DNA of 55,104 bases. It comes from Mameliella sp. MMSF_3455 (GTDB taxonomy: Bacteria > Pseudomonadota > Alphaproteobacteria > Rhodobacterales > Rhodobacteraceae). The notes beneath the pieces were generated by a model, which was not told where the DNA came from, searched no databases, and saw only the letters and a list, made by a program, of their open reading frames with translations. The DNA lies in contig NZ_JASHJL010000034.1 in assembly GCF_030733205.1 (NCBI RefSeq), forward strand, positions 1-55,104, read 5' to 3'. The translations under genes and the position numbers were made by a program. Shown in pieces: positions 55,005 through 55,104 of the stretch. Every line of letters begins with the position of its first letter. The stretch's first letter is position 1.

Positions 55005-55104
55005 ACAGGCGTGCAATTTTGACCCTGTAGAGGGGTTATCGGCGTCCAAAAATGACCCCCTTACACTGATGTGGATGATGCCCCCGAGGTCATCGGGGAG
55101 CACA
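55005..55104 (+). mobile_element. Possible end of an IS21-family insertion sequence, cut by window edge
   Basis: The last ~100 bp contain two short related blocks, CAATTTTGACCC (55013-55024) and CAAAAATGACCCCC (55048-55061). These resemble the repeated terminal sequences seen at IS21-family ends. An open frame could begin just beyond, but no transposase codons are visible. The identification is from pattern memory only. Confidence 0.35.

Overview
The window is GC-rich, densely coding DNA of the kind found in a Rhodobacterales (Roseobacter-group) alphaproteobacterium. This is inferred from gene content: NAD-dependent formate dehydrogenase next to formate-tetrahydrofolate ligase, a DddP-like M24 protein, a tripartite tricarboxylate transporter (TTT) cassette, and the small tyrosine integrase remnant common in such genomes. 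No rRNA, tRNA or CRISPR array was seen.

Layout. (1) Positions 1-4645, minus strand: a one-carbon operon with a fused diaphorase subunit of formate dehydrogenase, the molybdopterin catalytic subunit fdsA, and the start of fhs. (2) 5201-6927, minus strand: pabB and pabC for p-aminobenzoate/folate. (3) 7363-8151: a regulator with a bacterial transcriptional activator domain (BTAD/SARP-like), ended by a Rho-independent terminator. (4) 8388-40983, plus strand: the centrepiece, about 32.6 kb and 22 genes in one direction, most with overlapping stop and start codons. It encodes an extracellular-type contractile injection system (eCIS, Afp/PVC/MAC relatives). Recognised parts are a DUF4255 (Pvc16-like) cap, two sheath-family proteins, two tube proteins, a LysM adaptor, a hub and spike encoded separately, gp25, gpJ and P2 gpI-like baseplate proteins, two fibre-like proteins, and an AAA+ ATPase. 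The cluster also has a 1264-aa DUF4157 protein with an HNH-nuclease-like core, a TPR protein and a three-domain glycosyltransferase-like protein. (5) 41245-43475: a LysR regulator divergent from a DddP-like M24 protein lacking one catalytic residue. (6) 43630-44160: a decayed integrase. (7) 44334-45962: two secreted proteins, one with a YHYH motif. (8) 46382-52466: a LysR regulator divergent from a TctCBA transporter, a CaiB-type CoA-transferase and a CitE-type lyase, suggesting uptake, CoA activation and cleavage of a hydroxy-dicarboxylate. (9) 52917-54712: a small metal-ligand-rich protein and a PepSY membrane protein. The right edge looks like the end of an IS21-type element.

How the parts fit. 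The BTAD regulator sits just upstream of the eCIS operon. The gap between them carries five imperfect decamers starting at 8230, 8241, 8252, 8296 and 8318, all in 11-bp phase, which is the geometry expected for SARP-type binding. The simplest model is a dedicated activator switching on one long injection-system operon. Its cargo candidate is the DUF4157-HNH protein. A 676-aa component with a hydrophobic C-terminus could tie the particle to a membrane. The terminal glycosyltransferase-like gene suggests surface modification, though that is speculative.
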